This document shows positions 11,117-21,754 of a DNA stretch of 64,000 nucleotides, one piece after another (position 1 is the first letter of the stretch; every line of letters starts with the position of its first letter). The DNA is from Collybia mongolica (taxonomy: Eukaryota > Basidiomycota > Agaricomycetes > Agaricales > Clitocybaceae). Made by a program: the position numbers and the translations under genes. The DNA lies in contig JAAXNY010000008.1 of the NCBI GenBank assembly GCA_013420905.1, positions 1,054,001 to 1,118,000 on the forward strand. The letters run 5' to 3'. The notes beneath the pieces are model-generated. The model saw only the letters and a program-made list of their open reading frames with translations. It had not been told where the DNA came from and searched no databases.

Positions 11117-14100
11117 AGCTTATTTCATCCAAAGCTCATCCATCTTTCCACTGCCCTCCTTGAATGTTTTTGGTACAGGTGTGACGTATCATTAAAATGC
11201 TTTCAAATCATATCTTGTTTTTTTCTTGTTCTCCACCGGATCACTCGGATAGACAGATTCAGTTATCCCAGTATCAATATTCTGTAATATTTCGCAACAT
11301 TCTACCTGGTCACAAATAAATCCTGATCGACGACATCTTTCCGCGTCAATTCCCAACCCTATCTATGGTACGTACTGGTGTCCACTCTACCCAAAAATTT
11401 AAGTCCATCTCACGTTATGGGTGGTTCGGGAGCAGTTGAATGAATTGTAAGATACGCCGCTCAATGCCTTCGGTCTCGAGATCAAGGCAGGTTGGAGGCA
11501 GCCCTTGGGGTATTTTCGATGGCGGGTCCCACGCCTGCGAGGGTCTGTCTTCCTCGCCGGAGACACAAAGGATGATCCGGTAGATTTGGCTGTAATCGAG
11601 GGTATGTGTATATCCATTTCTATCGCTATTCACAATAGATAAAGGTTGACATCTGGGGATCCGAAAGATAGCCGGTAAGTCACAATTCAAAAACCCCGAA
11701 TAGCAACTTGACGTAGAGCCTTCGTTGTGAATGTCTTTATTTAATCGACTATGGACGTGGATCCCTAACAAAGGCACGTTGTGAAGATGACAACGCAGAA
11801 CGACCGGTCTTTTCGGACAAATACCTTCGCTTCAAGGGTTCTCATCAGCAGATACTAACGGTGTAGCTCCGAAATTCAAAGGTGGTGTTTTCGACTGACG
11901 TGTTATTCTCCATATACAGCCGCTGCCAAAGGGTGGGTTTGCGTACAGTGTCAATGGAGCGAGAAAATATTCGCATATCAGAAAAAAAAAATTGGCTAGA
12001 CCCTTCAAACTTGTTTCAAGATCAATTCGAACGGCGATCTCTAAAAGCGACATTGAGCGTAAATGCCATTCGGCAAGGCGTGGAAGCACCATGGCGGGAG
12101 CCGCCAAATCCAGGTTACTGAAAGCGGACAAAGGTCCCTGTATGCCCTGAACCTGCCTAGCATCAGAAAAATATCGAGATACTGTAGACCGTCGGCGTCA
12201 AACTCGGAGGCGGACGATGACGATCAACACTTCCAAATCCAGCTCGTACCTTGCGTACACAAATAGCGTCGCACGATCCACTCGACGTGACGGATTGACT
12301 CGGATTGATAACTGTTTGAATCTGGAGGCATTAGCTCATGATGGGGGGCGACCCTGGCCTAGAAGTCTTTGCGCCTGTGAGCGTGCATAGATTGAAACGG
12401 GAAGTACGAGCCAGCTGAACGTTCTCCCATAGCCCATCTTTTCGAATCCGTTTCTGAGACAAGGAGCATCTCCAATTCCATAATATGTTGATTAAACCGA
12501 ATAGACATGTGCAGACGCCGCTGTTGTCAATTGCTTGTAAGTACTAAAGAATGGATCCACAAATTTTCTGGTTCCGTGGCCTTTTTTTTTTTTTTGCACC
12601 GTGACAATAGACGTGGGACCCTGCCCTGAGTCGGTGGTGCGACCTCCATATCACGAGGCAGTTTTGATACGAGCAAAAGCGCGGAGCTATATGCGCCAGG
12701 GGAAATAAATGCCCCCATCTCCCAGCACAATGGCGCCAGTAATATTCGTGACCCAAGGCCTATGCTAGCGCCAAGCATGCCGTCACTCAGTGACTATTTC
12801 CTGAAGGGATGTCCTATCATCAGGTCACAATTTTGCACCAAAGCTACAACATATCCAGACAAAGGCCGAGCCTCGTTGCCAAGTGACCAAAAGCCTACCA
12901 AAGAACCCTATCAGAAAATCGGTAGTTCTACGAGGATAAGCTGAGTGAAAGGGCAGCGTCAGAATCATCCCGTAAAGAAATCCCATCGCACCAGGCCTGT
13001 GTTTCGCATGAAGGGGTGGCGGGACGTGCCAGCCACCACAACGTTATTGTGGTGCTCATCGTAGGCAACTTCAGCATTGAATACAAAGTCAAAGGCCCGT
13101 GAAAACGGAGCATCTGCGAATGGGGCTCGTCTCGGGAAAATGGAAAGAGGCACAGTTGGTGACCGGTGACACCTTTCCTGGATCCCTGAGATTCAGATCA
13201 GGAATCTTTAAAAATATTCCATTAGCGGCGGGATGACATCGAACCTACGTAGACGCGTACCACCAGTGGGAAATGCGGGAGACATAGGCTTGATGGAGGT
13301 GCTGGGTGTAAAGACGTATGGGGTAGGAAAAGAAATGAAGAGCCTGAGCAACCTAAGCCTGGGACACCGCTCTGGCCAGAAATAACGCTGTGAGTCGGGG
13401 CGGCATAACTCTTACTGCGAAGGATTCTCGACGGCCGGAAATGACCCTTAGGTCTTCGTCCACGTGGTATGCATTGTCGACAACAACTTCGCCTTGACCG
13501 TTTCATTCCAATGGATCAAATTTTCGTGATGCTTGGTGGTTAGAAGGCGGGTCGTAAACTCCTCGCCGATTTACGGGTATACCCTCTTGACAGCTCCATG
13601 AAACGCTCCATGAAGAGACTGTTATGTGAAATCAGGATCTTGACTCAATACTTCATGTACGGCTCCGGCGGCGACCAATTTCCCCCATCTTTATTAGTGG
13701 CGTTCAAAGCAAAGTGCGGTGGCGTCGAACTTGGAAGCATGGGCGACCCTGTCAATATCCGCTTCCGTTTCTCTACGTTTCATGTTGAACCGTCCTTGAG
13801 AACTGCCTAATAGGATGGCTCAATGATGGGAGCTATGCCGCAGTAGGAAAGAGAAGACGCCCTTTGTTCAACGCAACTCGCCGGGCGGGGCCGGACACCT
13901 AATTGATGGGGATGCTGAGCTGAGGGCACCCGCTCGGGGCCCCGCAGCAAACAACCAATGGACCGATGGTTCGCATTTCGAATAGGAGAGAGCTGAGGGG
14001 GACCGGGGCTCTTATTCGCTCCAGCCTCGCATCGACAGAAAAAAATGACATTTCCTTGATTGTTATTGCATCCAGGAACTAAATGTAAGTAACCCTAACA

Positions 14101-14504
14101 ATGGCGCTGAGAGCCTTCCTGGGATCCCCCAAGATATGGCGACGAGGTTCCGAATTGGTCAGAACCAGTCCTAGGGAGGAAGTGTGAAGGAACAGGCTAC
14201 AGCAGGCGCCGAGCAAAAATCACAAGAAAAAGAAAATCGCGATCTGGTAGTCCGTGTCGTATTCTAGGGGCCAAGTCCAATGAATGGCAATAGCAAAGGA
14301 AGAGAGTGAACACAGCGAGGGCCGAACCAAATCTTGAGAAAAAAACATTACAACCAAAAGGTCATGCGAAACCCATAGCAAAGAATAGAATAGAATTAAA
14401 CCACGGCCAAAAAAGGAATCCCTAAACCAAAACAGCGGTGCCCAAAACCCAGAGGGAAACATGAAACGCGAGCGAGAGAGCAAAAGCACAGTCACGTCAA
14501 AAAA
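11117..14504. other. 3.4-kb region without a supported gene
   Basis: This is the longest apparently gene-free stretch. Several open frames of 60-120 codons occur; the least poor are minus 11415-11777, which contains DYSQIYRIILCVSGEED and QGLPPTCLDLETEGIERR, and minus 11832-12131, which contains LPRLAEWHLRS. I recognise neither, and cannot extend them by splicing. A 13-16 base T run lies near 12581. The region could hold a poorly conserved gene, non-coding RNA or decayed repeats. I find no terminal inverted repeats or LTRs by eye. Confidence 0.4.
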
Positions 14505-16752
14505 TCATTTGAACAAGTTCAGCGGATCGTCTTCTCCATCGTCCTCGTTATGTTCACTTGCCCCCCAGTTGCTAGTCGAGATACCAAGCTTCCACTGTCT
14601 TTTCTCCCTATTTTTATTTCTCTCCCATTCTTTCTTCCAGCCTGGCTCCCGTTTCTTCGCATTATCCCGGCGAGGGACGACTGGTGATGGGTTTTCAGCG
14701 ACCAACCAGTCTTCGTCATGCCAATGACCTTTAAGCAACATCTCGTCCTCGAACTCGTCCAAGTCGGACATCGTGGCGTCCTCACAAACACTTTCGGGTA
14801 CAGGCGGGGCAGCTTGCATGTCCACGTCCATGTCGTTCCGATGTGGGATCACCAAGTTAGGAGGACGAGCGACAATCGTCCCGCTCCTATCTCTCCTCAT
14901 AGGACCGATAATGGTTCCGCTCCTGGCTCTCCTGGCTCCTCCCCCACTTTCTACCGTGCCGGTTTCAGTCGGACGTTTGCTTTGGAAGTCCGAGGCTCGT
15001 ATGGTCCCACGCCGGTCACGTCCAGCTCGGACCTTGGTATTATCGTTGGCGTCCTTGGCATTCTTTGCTTTAGCAGGCGAGATATAAACAGGGGAGTACG
15101 GTGCCGGTATACCAGCTTGGTCTAGATCCAAGGAACGTGCCCTTGATATATTGGGTCGAAGGCCTACATATTAATTCGACAACGTTGATCAAAATGGTTA
15201 TATGACACTTACAGCCTTCAAAACTGATGTCGAGACATTCGAATAATTCTTTCAGACCCTCCGCCCTCTTAGTCTCTTGATCGACGTTCTCTGAAGCGAG
15301 GCCCAATCCAAAAGGGGAACCGAGGCCAAGGGAATCCTCGACAGCGCCATTGCCCATACCGGTGTTTACATCAACAGGCCTTGGGGACGACTTGCTATAT
15401 GCGCGCTCTAGAAGCACGGTTGGCGGAGAAATAAGACTATCGCTTAGCCATAGGCTCTTAATCTGCTCTGACAGTGGACTCGTGGTGGCCAATCCTGGCT
15501 CGGTGAGAGAGCGTAAGATAGGTTTGAGTCGCCCGTCACCGAATTCCTCATCGCTTTCAGAATCCGTAGAGTCCAAATCATCAGTTCCGGAACGAAATAG
15601 CACCGCCTGTCCTGCTGCGAGGTTCTTCAATCCAAATGGGGTAGACATACCCAACGCATCAACAAAAAAATCATCGTCGTAGGATGATGTGTATGAAAGC
15701 TGAGATGGCGGACGATTAAAATCCACACTAGAAGTACGGCCAGTAGCGTCATGGGAGGGGTCAGGTTCTGAAGTATCCGATTTTGGACCGGCTGGTAAGT
15801 TTGAAGAGACGAACCAGGAAGCGACGTCTGGTCTATGGGCGATTGCACTGGGAGCCGAGGGGCGCCTGGTTTTGGTGGTCTGAGTTTCGGGCTGGGTGGG
15901 GGAACAGGCGGTACTTTGAGCATGAACCTTCTTTTGCACGTGAGTCGGCAGGTTGGGATCGTAGTAGGTGTCTGAGAGGGTGCGTTTTGCTTTCATAGCA
16001 CGGACCTTGGTTGTCCTGGGTCGTGCGTTAGGTTGGGGCTCGTGCAGCGAAGAAAATCGTGGTGAAACACAAGGGCTTGTTGGCTTGGATGTGAATGGAC
16101 TTGCGAGAGGGAGTTCGAGAGCCCCATGTTTGGGTTTTGACTTGGTAAGGCGTTGAGAATCAGGCAAGGTTTGATCTTTTCCGGCTGCTGAAGATTTGGG
16201 GCATGGTTTAGAAGATGGTCTATTCGCGTTTTCTTTGAGGTTGCTTGAGCTTGTCTGCCTAGGGAGAGCGATCGTTTGACGCAGATTAGCTTCTGCTGAA
16301 CGGGGTCTAGAGCACTGTGCCGGAAGTGAGTTCGTTTGAGGTTGGGCCAAGGGTACAGGAGAGAATTCATGATTCGGGGACAGAGGTATGCCTCTTGATG
16401 ATTCGAGCTTGTACCTCTGGGATTCAGTGAGCAGCGTTGGGTGCGGAGTTTGGACACCATAGTCATCATGATTCAACGGAAAGCTCTCAAGCACTTTGTC
16501 GGCTCGTTCCTGTCCTCCATGCAGAGAAGTCCTGAATTTCTTCGGATTGTGGCCTTGGGGACGAGAAGCTGCTGCTATCCCAGCCCCAGATCCTGAACGA
16601 CGAGAGCGCTTGAGCATCCTGCGCGACATTTCGGAGCGGTCGATCTCCCGTTCGGGATCGATGATGTCCTGCAAAGGAGAAGAATTTGTTTCTGGGGGTG
16701 CTTGGCATCGGTCTCGACGTTTGCGCGCATAGGTGACTTGTCTTCGCCTCAT
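14505..16752 (-). CDS. Ser/Pro-rich low-complexity protein with RSGTI motifs, unknown function
   Basis: A protein of about 760 residues in two exons. The first, from MRRRQVTYARKRRD at 16752, is mostly Ser, Pro, Arg and Thr and looks disordered, with basic NLS-like clusters (RRMLKRSRR, KKFRTS). Two copies of an (S/T)PFGL motif occur, GMSTPFGLK and GLGSPFGLG, followed by a Glu-rich helix ending ECLDISFEG. A 49-base intron (GTAAGTG..TATGTAG) joins this to CLRPNISRARSLDLDQAG in exon 2, where the Tyr-Ser-Pro box PAPYSPVYISPAK and three (R/S)GTI repeats (RRGTIRASD, RSGTIIGPM, RSGTIVARP) appear. The C-terminus has an acidic block (MSDLDEFEDEMLLKGHWHDE) and then a strongly basic helix (KKREPGWKKEWERNKN). 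The repeats and charge suggest a regulated nuclear protein, but I do not recognise the family. Confidence 0.75.
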
Positions 16753-17451
16753 TGCAACGGATTATGTTGGTGACAGAATTGCTGCCGGCAGAATGGGTGG
16801 GGCGTGAGCGCGTGAGCTCGGAAGTTTCCGTCGAGCTTTTCACCAAGCACGATGACCTTTCTCAATCGTCTGAAAGTTCACCTCTTGCAAATTCGTCTCG
16901 ATAAGCAGAATCGAGCTGTAACCAACAATTTCTGTCCCAAAATACTGGATCTAGGGACAACCATCTCAGGCAGGCGCAACGGCTCATCGCAAATTTACTC
17001 GAGCAGGTATAACACTTTCAGGAAAAAGTCCCAATCGCCAAACACAGACGTCTTGACGCCATATGTCTGAAGCAGGTACAGCAGCTCACTGGAGATCTTC
17101 TAGTCTAATATGACCACATGCCTATCTCTGCAAATTGAGGCCCTTGATGCTATTTATAACTTGGATTAGGCCAACCATACACCCTCTCAGGACAGGCTAA
17201 AGTATTTCATCAGAAGGACTACATACGTATGTATATGAGCGAGCCACCTTACGCTCGCCTGGCGTGGGTCCATGAGTTCAGACACTCCGAAACCACTGGC
17301 TCTGTCTCTCACACCCCCTTTACATATCCGATCCGTGCGCTGGAGGAAGACGCGGAGGGACAAGCTTGTCTCAGCTGAGCCCCCTACTCCTTGAGACATT
17401 CAAAATGCATAAGTACTCCCAAGGCCACATCTCCCACACACCAAAAAAAAA
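16753..17451. other. Divergent intergenic region
   Basis: About 700 bases between divergent starts at 16752 (minus) and 17452 (plus). No coding signal. The last 20 bases before the plus start include an A9 run (ACCAAAAAAAAA) directly ahead of the ATG, a typical fungal leader. Confidence 0.4.
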
Positions 17452-18390
17452 ATGTCCTCCCAGCCACACCTCCCCATCGAACTCATCGAGCAAATCATCT
17501 CCGAGACCTGGTCTTCCCCACTCACCACCGACGAGCGCATCACGCTCATGACCGCGTCCCCGCTCGTCAGCAAAGCCTGGTCCAGCCTCTTCACGCACGC
17601 CTCCTTCAAAGACGCGCACATCCCATGCCCCTCCTACCTCCCGCGCTTCCTCCGGCACACCCGCATCGCGTCCCTCTACACCCGCTCCCCTTCCCCGCGC
17701 GAGCTCCTCTGCCGCTCCATCCACCTCACCATCGCGAACCCGCACGTGCATCCCCCCGCACCTGCCCCCACCCACGCCCCCGCCCACACCCCCGCGCGCC
17801 CCCGTGCCGCCCCCCTCCCAATGTCCGCCACGCTCTCCGAGCTCGTCTTCACACTCAGCGCCTACCCCGGCGGCTTCCCCCACCTCCGCACCCTCTCCCT
17901 CGCCTTCCTCAACCTCGACTTCCACGACGTCCTCGCCCACCACCGCTTCTTCCGCTTCCCCGCACAAGTCACGCGCCTCGAGCTCCGCTTCGCCTTCGCC
18001 CCGCACACGCCGCCCTTCCTCGTGCGCGCCCTCCGCACGGGCCAGGCGCGCCGCACGGGGCTGTACCCGTTTGTCCCGTCCGTGAGGAGCCTCGTCGTGC
18101 ACGGCGCGAGCGACGCGTTCGTCGCGGATATGGTGCGCACGTGTCGGGGGTTGGAGATGCTCGAGGTGGATTTTCCGCGCGGCGCGCCGGCGCTGGCGGG
18201 GAGGGAGCCGAGATTGGTGAGGGTGTGTGAGGTGGGTGCGGGTAGTGGGGAGGAGTGTGGCGGGGCGGCGGCGCCCCGGATGCGGCTTGTTATAGCTGAT
18301 GGGTGTGATGAAGTATGGGAGGGCGCGAAGGTCGATCCTGCGTCTGATGTTTACAATTTTCACCGGCTAGAGTACCAGCACCATACATAA
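17452..18390 (+). CDS. F-box-like protein (GC-rich paralogue A)
   Basis: A 312-residue intronless protein. It starts with an F-box-like helix set, LPIELIEQIISETWSS, then SPLTTDERITLMTASPLVSK and AW, which in this fungal family recruits SKP1 for ubiquitination. Downstream are leucine-patterned segments as in degenerate LRRs: FPHLRTLSLAFLNLDFHDVL, RFFRFPAQVTRLELRF, FVPSVRSLVVHGASDAFV and CRGLEMLEVDFP. It is paralogous to the minus-strand gene at 21755-22858: both share SPLTT.ERITLMT/DRITLMT, RFFRFP.QVT and LE.LEVD in the same order. Unlike that copy it is extremely C-rich at third positions, so the antisense strand is open for 330 codons. Function as an SCF adaptor is inferred from family only; the target is unknown. 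Confidence 0.78.
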   Translation: MSSQPHLPIELIEQIISETWSSPLTTDERITLMTASPLVSKAWSSLFTHASFKDAHIPCPSYLPRFLRHTRIASLYTRSPSPRELLCRSIHLTIANPHVHPPAPAPTHAPAHTPARPRAAPLPMSATLSELVFTLSAYPGGFPHLRTLSLAFLNLDFHDVLAHHRFFRFPAQVTRLELRFAFAPHTPPFLVRALRTGQARRTGLYPFVPSVRSLVVHGASDAFVADMVRTCRGLEMLEVDFPRGAPALAGREPRLVRVCEVGAGSGEECGGAAAPRMRLVIADGCDEVWEGAKVDPASDVYNFHRLEYQHHT

Positions 18391-18599
18391 TTCATTCTCG
18401 TTCATACCTGTACTATAAACGTCTATTAAAAAAAAAAAGACCACACCGCATAAACCAGTGGAAAAAAAAATCGTGTAAGAGCATAATAGCATATCATATC
18501 AAGACAAAGAAGCGCCTTGCAGGAAAAAAAAAACCAGACGACACACATAATGATGTACCTATCTAAATATTACTATCCATTCCATTAACAGCCTCCTCC

Positions 18600-21231
18600 T
18601 CACAGCTCAACATGATCACTTGCGCCCCTCGCCTCGGGCTCAACCTCCACCCCCTGCAGCGCCCGCCTCACCTCCTCCGCATCCTTCCCCACAAACACGT
18701 GCTCCACGCCCTCCGCAGGCATCACCTGCGGCTCCGGCTCAATCGGCAGTATCGACACGCGCGGCTCCTCCGCCTCTGCTCCAGACATGCTCCTGCTCTC
18801 GTCCGTTTCCCCACCGGCGGGCGCGGCATCAGCAGGCTTGGCAGCAGGGGTGGGACTGAACACGCCTTCCTGTGCCTCGCGCTGGATCGCCTGCAGCCGC
18901 ACGAGGAACCCGCTTATAACCTCCTGCATCTCCGTCTCGAGCACGTTCAGCGCCTCTACGAGCACGTCGCGCTGCGCGCTCGGGTGCGTGCCGTTCTGGA
19001 TCGACTCGAGAGTTATGGCGAAGCGTTCGGATGCTGTAGAAGGTGAGTTAGCGTTTTAAGGTTTCGTCAAGAAGGATGGGCCGCTCACCCCGCATCAGAT
19101 CATGGTACTTTTGCCAATCCTGGTACGTCACGTCGTCGAGCCAGGCATAGTCCAACCCAATATCAGCCTGCGCCTTCTCAGCGAGCGACTTTACTTCCGC
19201 AGCGACGCGGCGGACCTGCAAACCAATCAACCATCAGCGACCACACACACATTTCAAAGAGAGCCAGCAACCCACCTCCCTGCCCTCGCCCTCCCTCACG
19301 CCCATATACCACTCATGTACTTCACCCTGCACGTTCCTCACCTTCTCCGCAAACCGCTCCTCCACCTTCCCCAGCACCTTTGCCCATGTCCCACGCTCCT
19401 CCTCCTCCTCCTTCACCCCCTCGCCCGCCTTCGCCTTCACCTTCTGCAGGTATGCCTCGAGTCCCTTCATCAGCCGCCCCGCCTCTGCTTCCACGCTCCC
19501 CACCACACCGCCCTCCTTTGGGAACATCCCCCCGAGCTCCTTCACCGCGCCGCCGCGGAAGCCGTCCAAGACCCCACCAAACGTACCCTCCCGCTCCGCA
19601 ATGAGCGCGTCCAGGCGGGTCTGCCACGACTTGTGCCGCCCGACAATGTCCTCCCGCCGCTCTGCTGTGGCCGCGCGCCGTTCCTCCTCGCTCGGCTCGT
19701 GCTCGCCGGGGTTGGGCTCCTGCACCTCGGCCCCGGTGGCGTCGCTGTCGCTATCGCTGACGACGGGTGTCTCGTCGAGGCCGATTTCACGCAAGAAGTC
19801 GTCGATCTCTGCGGCTGCGTCGTCGGTGCGGGGTGGCTCTTGGGCGTTCGCGACCGGAGCGTGCAGCGAGGCGGCGATGATGGACGCAGCGGAGGCTGCA
19901 GTTTCCGATTCTGTAGGTGTGTTGAAGGTGGCGGCAGAGGAGGGAGCCTCGGGAGGTGGTGTCTCCCGGGCCGGCGCGGGCGATGCAGCTGCTTCTGATG
20001 CAGATGATAGGGCAGCGGCAGCGGCTGAGGATACAGCAGCCAAGGATGATTCGGCGAGGGCAGCGGCCGAGGATGAGAATGCAGCAGCTGAAGACGAGGC
20101 GGCCGCCAACGAGGATGAGGCAGCTTCAGCGGCAGCCGATGCGACGTCCGCGGCAACACCCGACTCAGCGGCGACTGAAGCCTGAATTACAGATGACACT
20201 GACGCTGATTCTCCTTGGATTGAGGTAGGCTCCGACTCGGAAACAGCTGTGCTAGTTGTGACTGCTCCCGTCGCCTCGACTTCTCCAACCTTATCCCAGA
20301 TTCGGCGCACGTGAGGATCAACGAACTGCCTCCTTGCATCCACGGCCTTTGCCAGGAACTTGACAGCGTAGACCTTTGAGTTGTGGTAAAAGACAATCGC
20401 ATGCGGTCTCACCCTCGCGTATATGGCAAGAGCGCGTGGTTTGGCTGCTGCGTATGCAGCGATAGAATATTTGCGGGTGGTGTCATAAGTGGCGTAGACA
20501 TGCGGTTTCGCGCGCTCGACGTACGACTCGACGTGGGTACAAGCCGTATTGTACGCGGGTTGTAGGTGGTTGTGGTATATGAGAATGTAAGGGTGGGCGT
20601 GGGGATATAAGTGAGTCTTGTATGTGGGAAGGACTTTACGCTCCCAGAAGGAAGTCGCGGCGGGCACGACGTAGACGTCATATCTCACTTTGACTGCTGA
20701 TGCGGCGGCGGAGACACGAGGTCGGACGGCAGCAGAGACAGATTGGGCGTAGGGGTGGAGTGGGGCTAATGCAGGGTGGTGTAGGGCGGATTGAATGGGG
20801 GGCACGAGGTAGGTCCGGATAGGCGGAACTAGGTATGGTTCTAGTACTTGAGTTCTGTACGTGGCCAGACCGCGGCATACGGGAGATGCAGATGCATTTT
20901 CAGAGCGGCATACAGTGGCTGCGTAGACGGCAAATATGGAGAGTAAGATGATAAAAAAGCGTTGAGACAAAGTGGAGGGTGGCTTGTCCTGCTTTTTTTG
21001 CGGTGATACTTGGATACCGTTTGGAGTTGGGGTCGCTTTGGGCTGAAAAGTGGGGGGGTTAGTTGTGAGCCAGTAGTACAAGTTTGTGAGTACCTCGTTG
21101 CCAGACGAGGGAGGGGTCAATTGACGTGGAGTGGCTTTTTGTTTCGCAGTGCGACTACGGGGCAGAGCCTGAGTCGAGTTGGAGCGAGAAGCGGGAGCCG
21201 GAGCCACAGGAACTTTTCTAGCAGCAACCAT
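18600..21231 (-). CDS. Large single-anchor protein with Tyr/Pro repeats and Ala/Ser block (possibly SHE10-like)
   Basis: The product is about 760 residues, starting MVAARKVPVAPAPASRSNST at 21231. A basic Ser/Pro leader is followed by one hydrophobic segment (RFFIILLSIFAVYAATV, about residue 95) that fits a signal anchor. Then comes a region of about 150 residues with Tyr and Pro recurring roughly every 11 residues (YLVPPI, YAQSVSAAVRPRV, YKTHLYPHAHPYI, YARVRPHAIVFYHN, FVDPHVRRIWDKV). An Ala/Ser-rich block (about 20040-20160), an acidic segment and long charged helices follow. The last exons read DIGLDYAWLDDVTYQDWQKY and LNVLETEMQEVISGFLVRLQ. The Asp-Val-Thr-Tyr-x-Asp-Trp box recalls the fungal SHE10 (outer spore wall assembly) group, but only weakly. 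Introns lie near 19010-19090, 19215-19275 and 21045-21095. Flanked by the two F-box-like paralogues. Confidence 0.72.
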
Positions 21232-21754
21232 TATTAAACGAAATTATAGAGTCAGAGCGCATAAATCAAGTTTTGTGAGTAACCAGTTGTGATGGTTCAT
21301 GTTGTCGTCACCACCCCGCGATCACGTGATTAACTCCACTTCACGCCCCCCTCCCCGCACTGAATCGCACAAATAAAGGGGCAAGGCAAGACACCCGTCC
21401 AAATCTCGCTCAAAGCCACTGCTAAACTCTTGGCTTGAGCTAAATATACGATCCATAAATACAGATACCTCCTTTTCATGCCAGAAATAGGTCGGAGATA
21501 AACGTGCTTTGCGAGGTTTGAGATACCTCCCCCTTTGTGCCCATGGCCTGCATGAAATAGGAGATCGAGTGATGATTAGAAAGGTGGAATAGGATTCAGT
21601 ACGTTTTGAAGTCAAAGTATGACAGAATTAGCGTACTGCTTCACACAATAAATTGCATGTTGATATTTTTTCACGAAATAATCAATAGGTATATATATTA
21701 ATATGTGCCACAAAGTAGACAGGTATAGAATTAGTGTATAAAGATAATTAATCA
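21232..21754. other. Intergenic, promoter of the repeat protein and 3' flank of F-box-like paralogue B
   Basis: About 520 bases. It should contain the promoter of the minus-strand gene starting at 21231. The part at 21610-21760 is AT-rich (TATATATTAATATG near 21690) and probably is the 3' UTR of the gene that ends at 21755. No coding signal seen. Confidence 0.35.

Noticed and set aside
17371..18363. 330-codon minus-strand frame as a gene
   Set aside because: It is the shadow of a very GC-rich gene; its translation is a monotonous run of Arg, Gly, Glu and Val without motifs.
19102..19998. 298-codon plus-strand frame as a gene
   Set aside because: Antisense to the repeat protein; composition (Leu/Pro/His) reflects the opposite strand.
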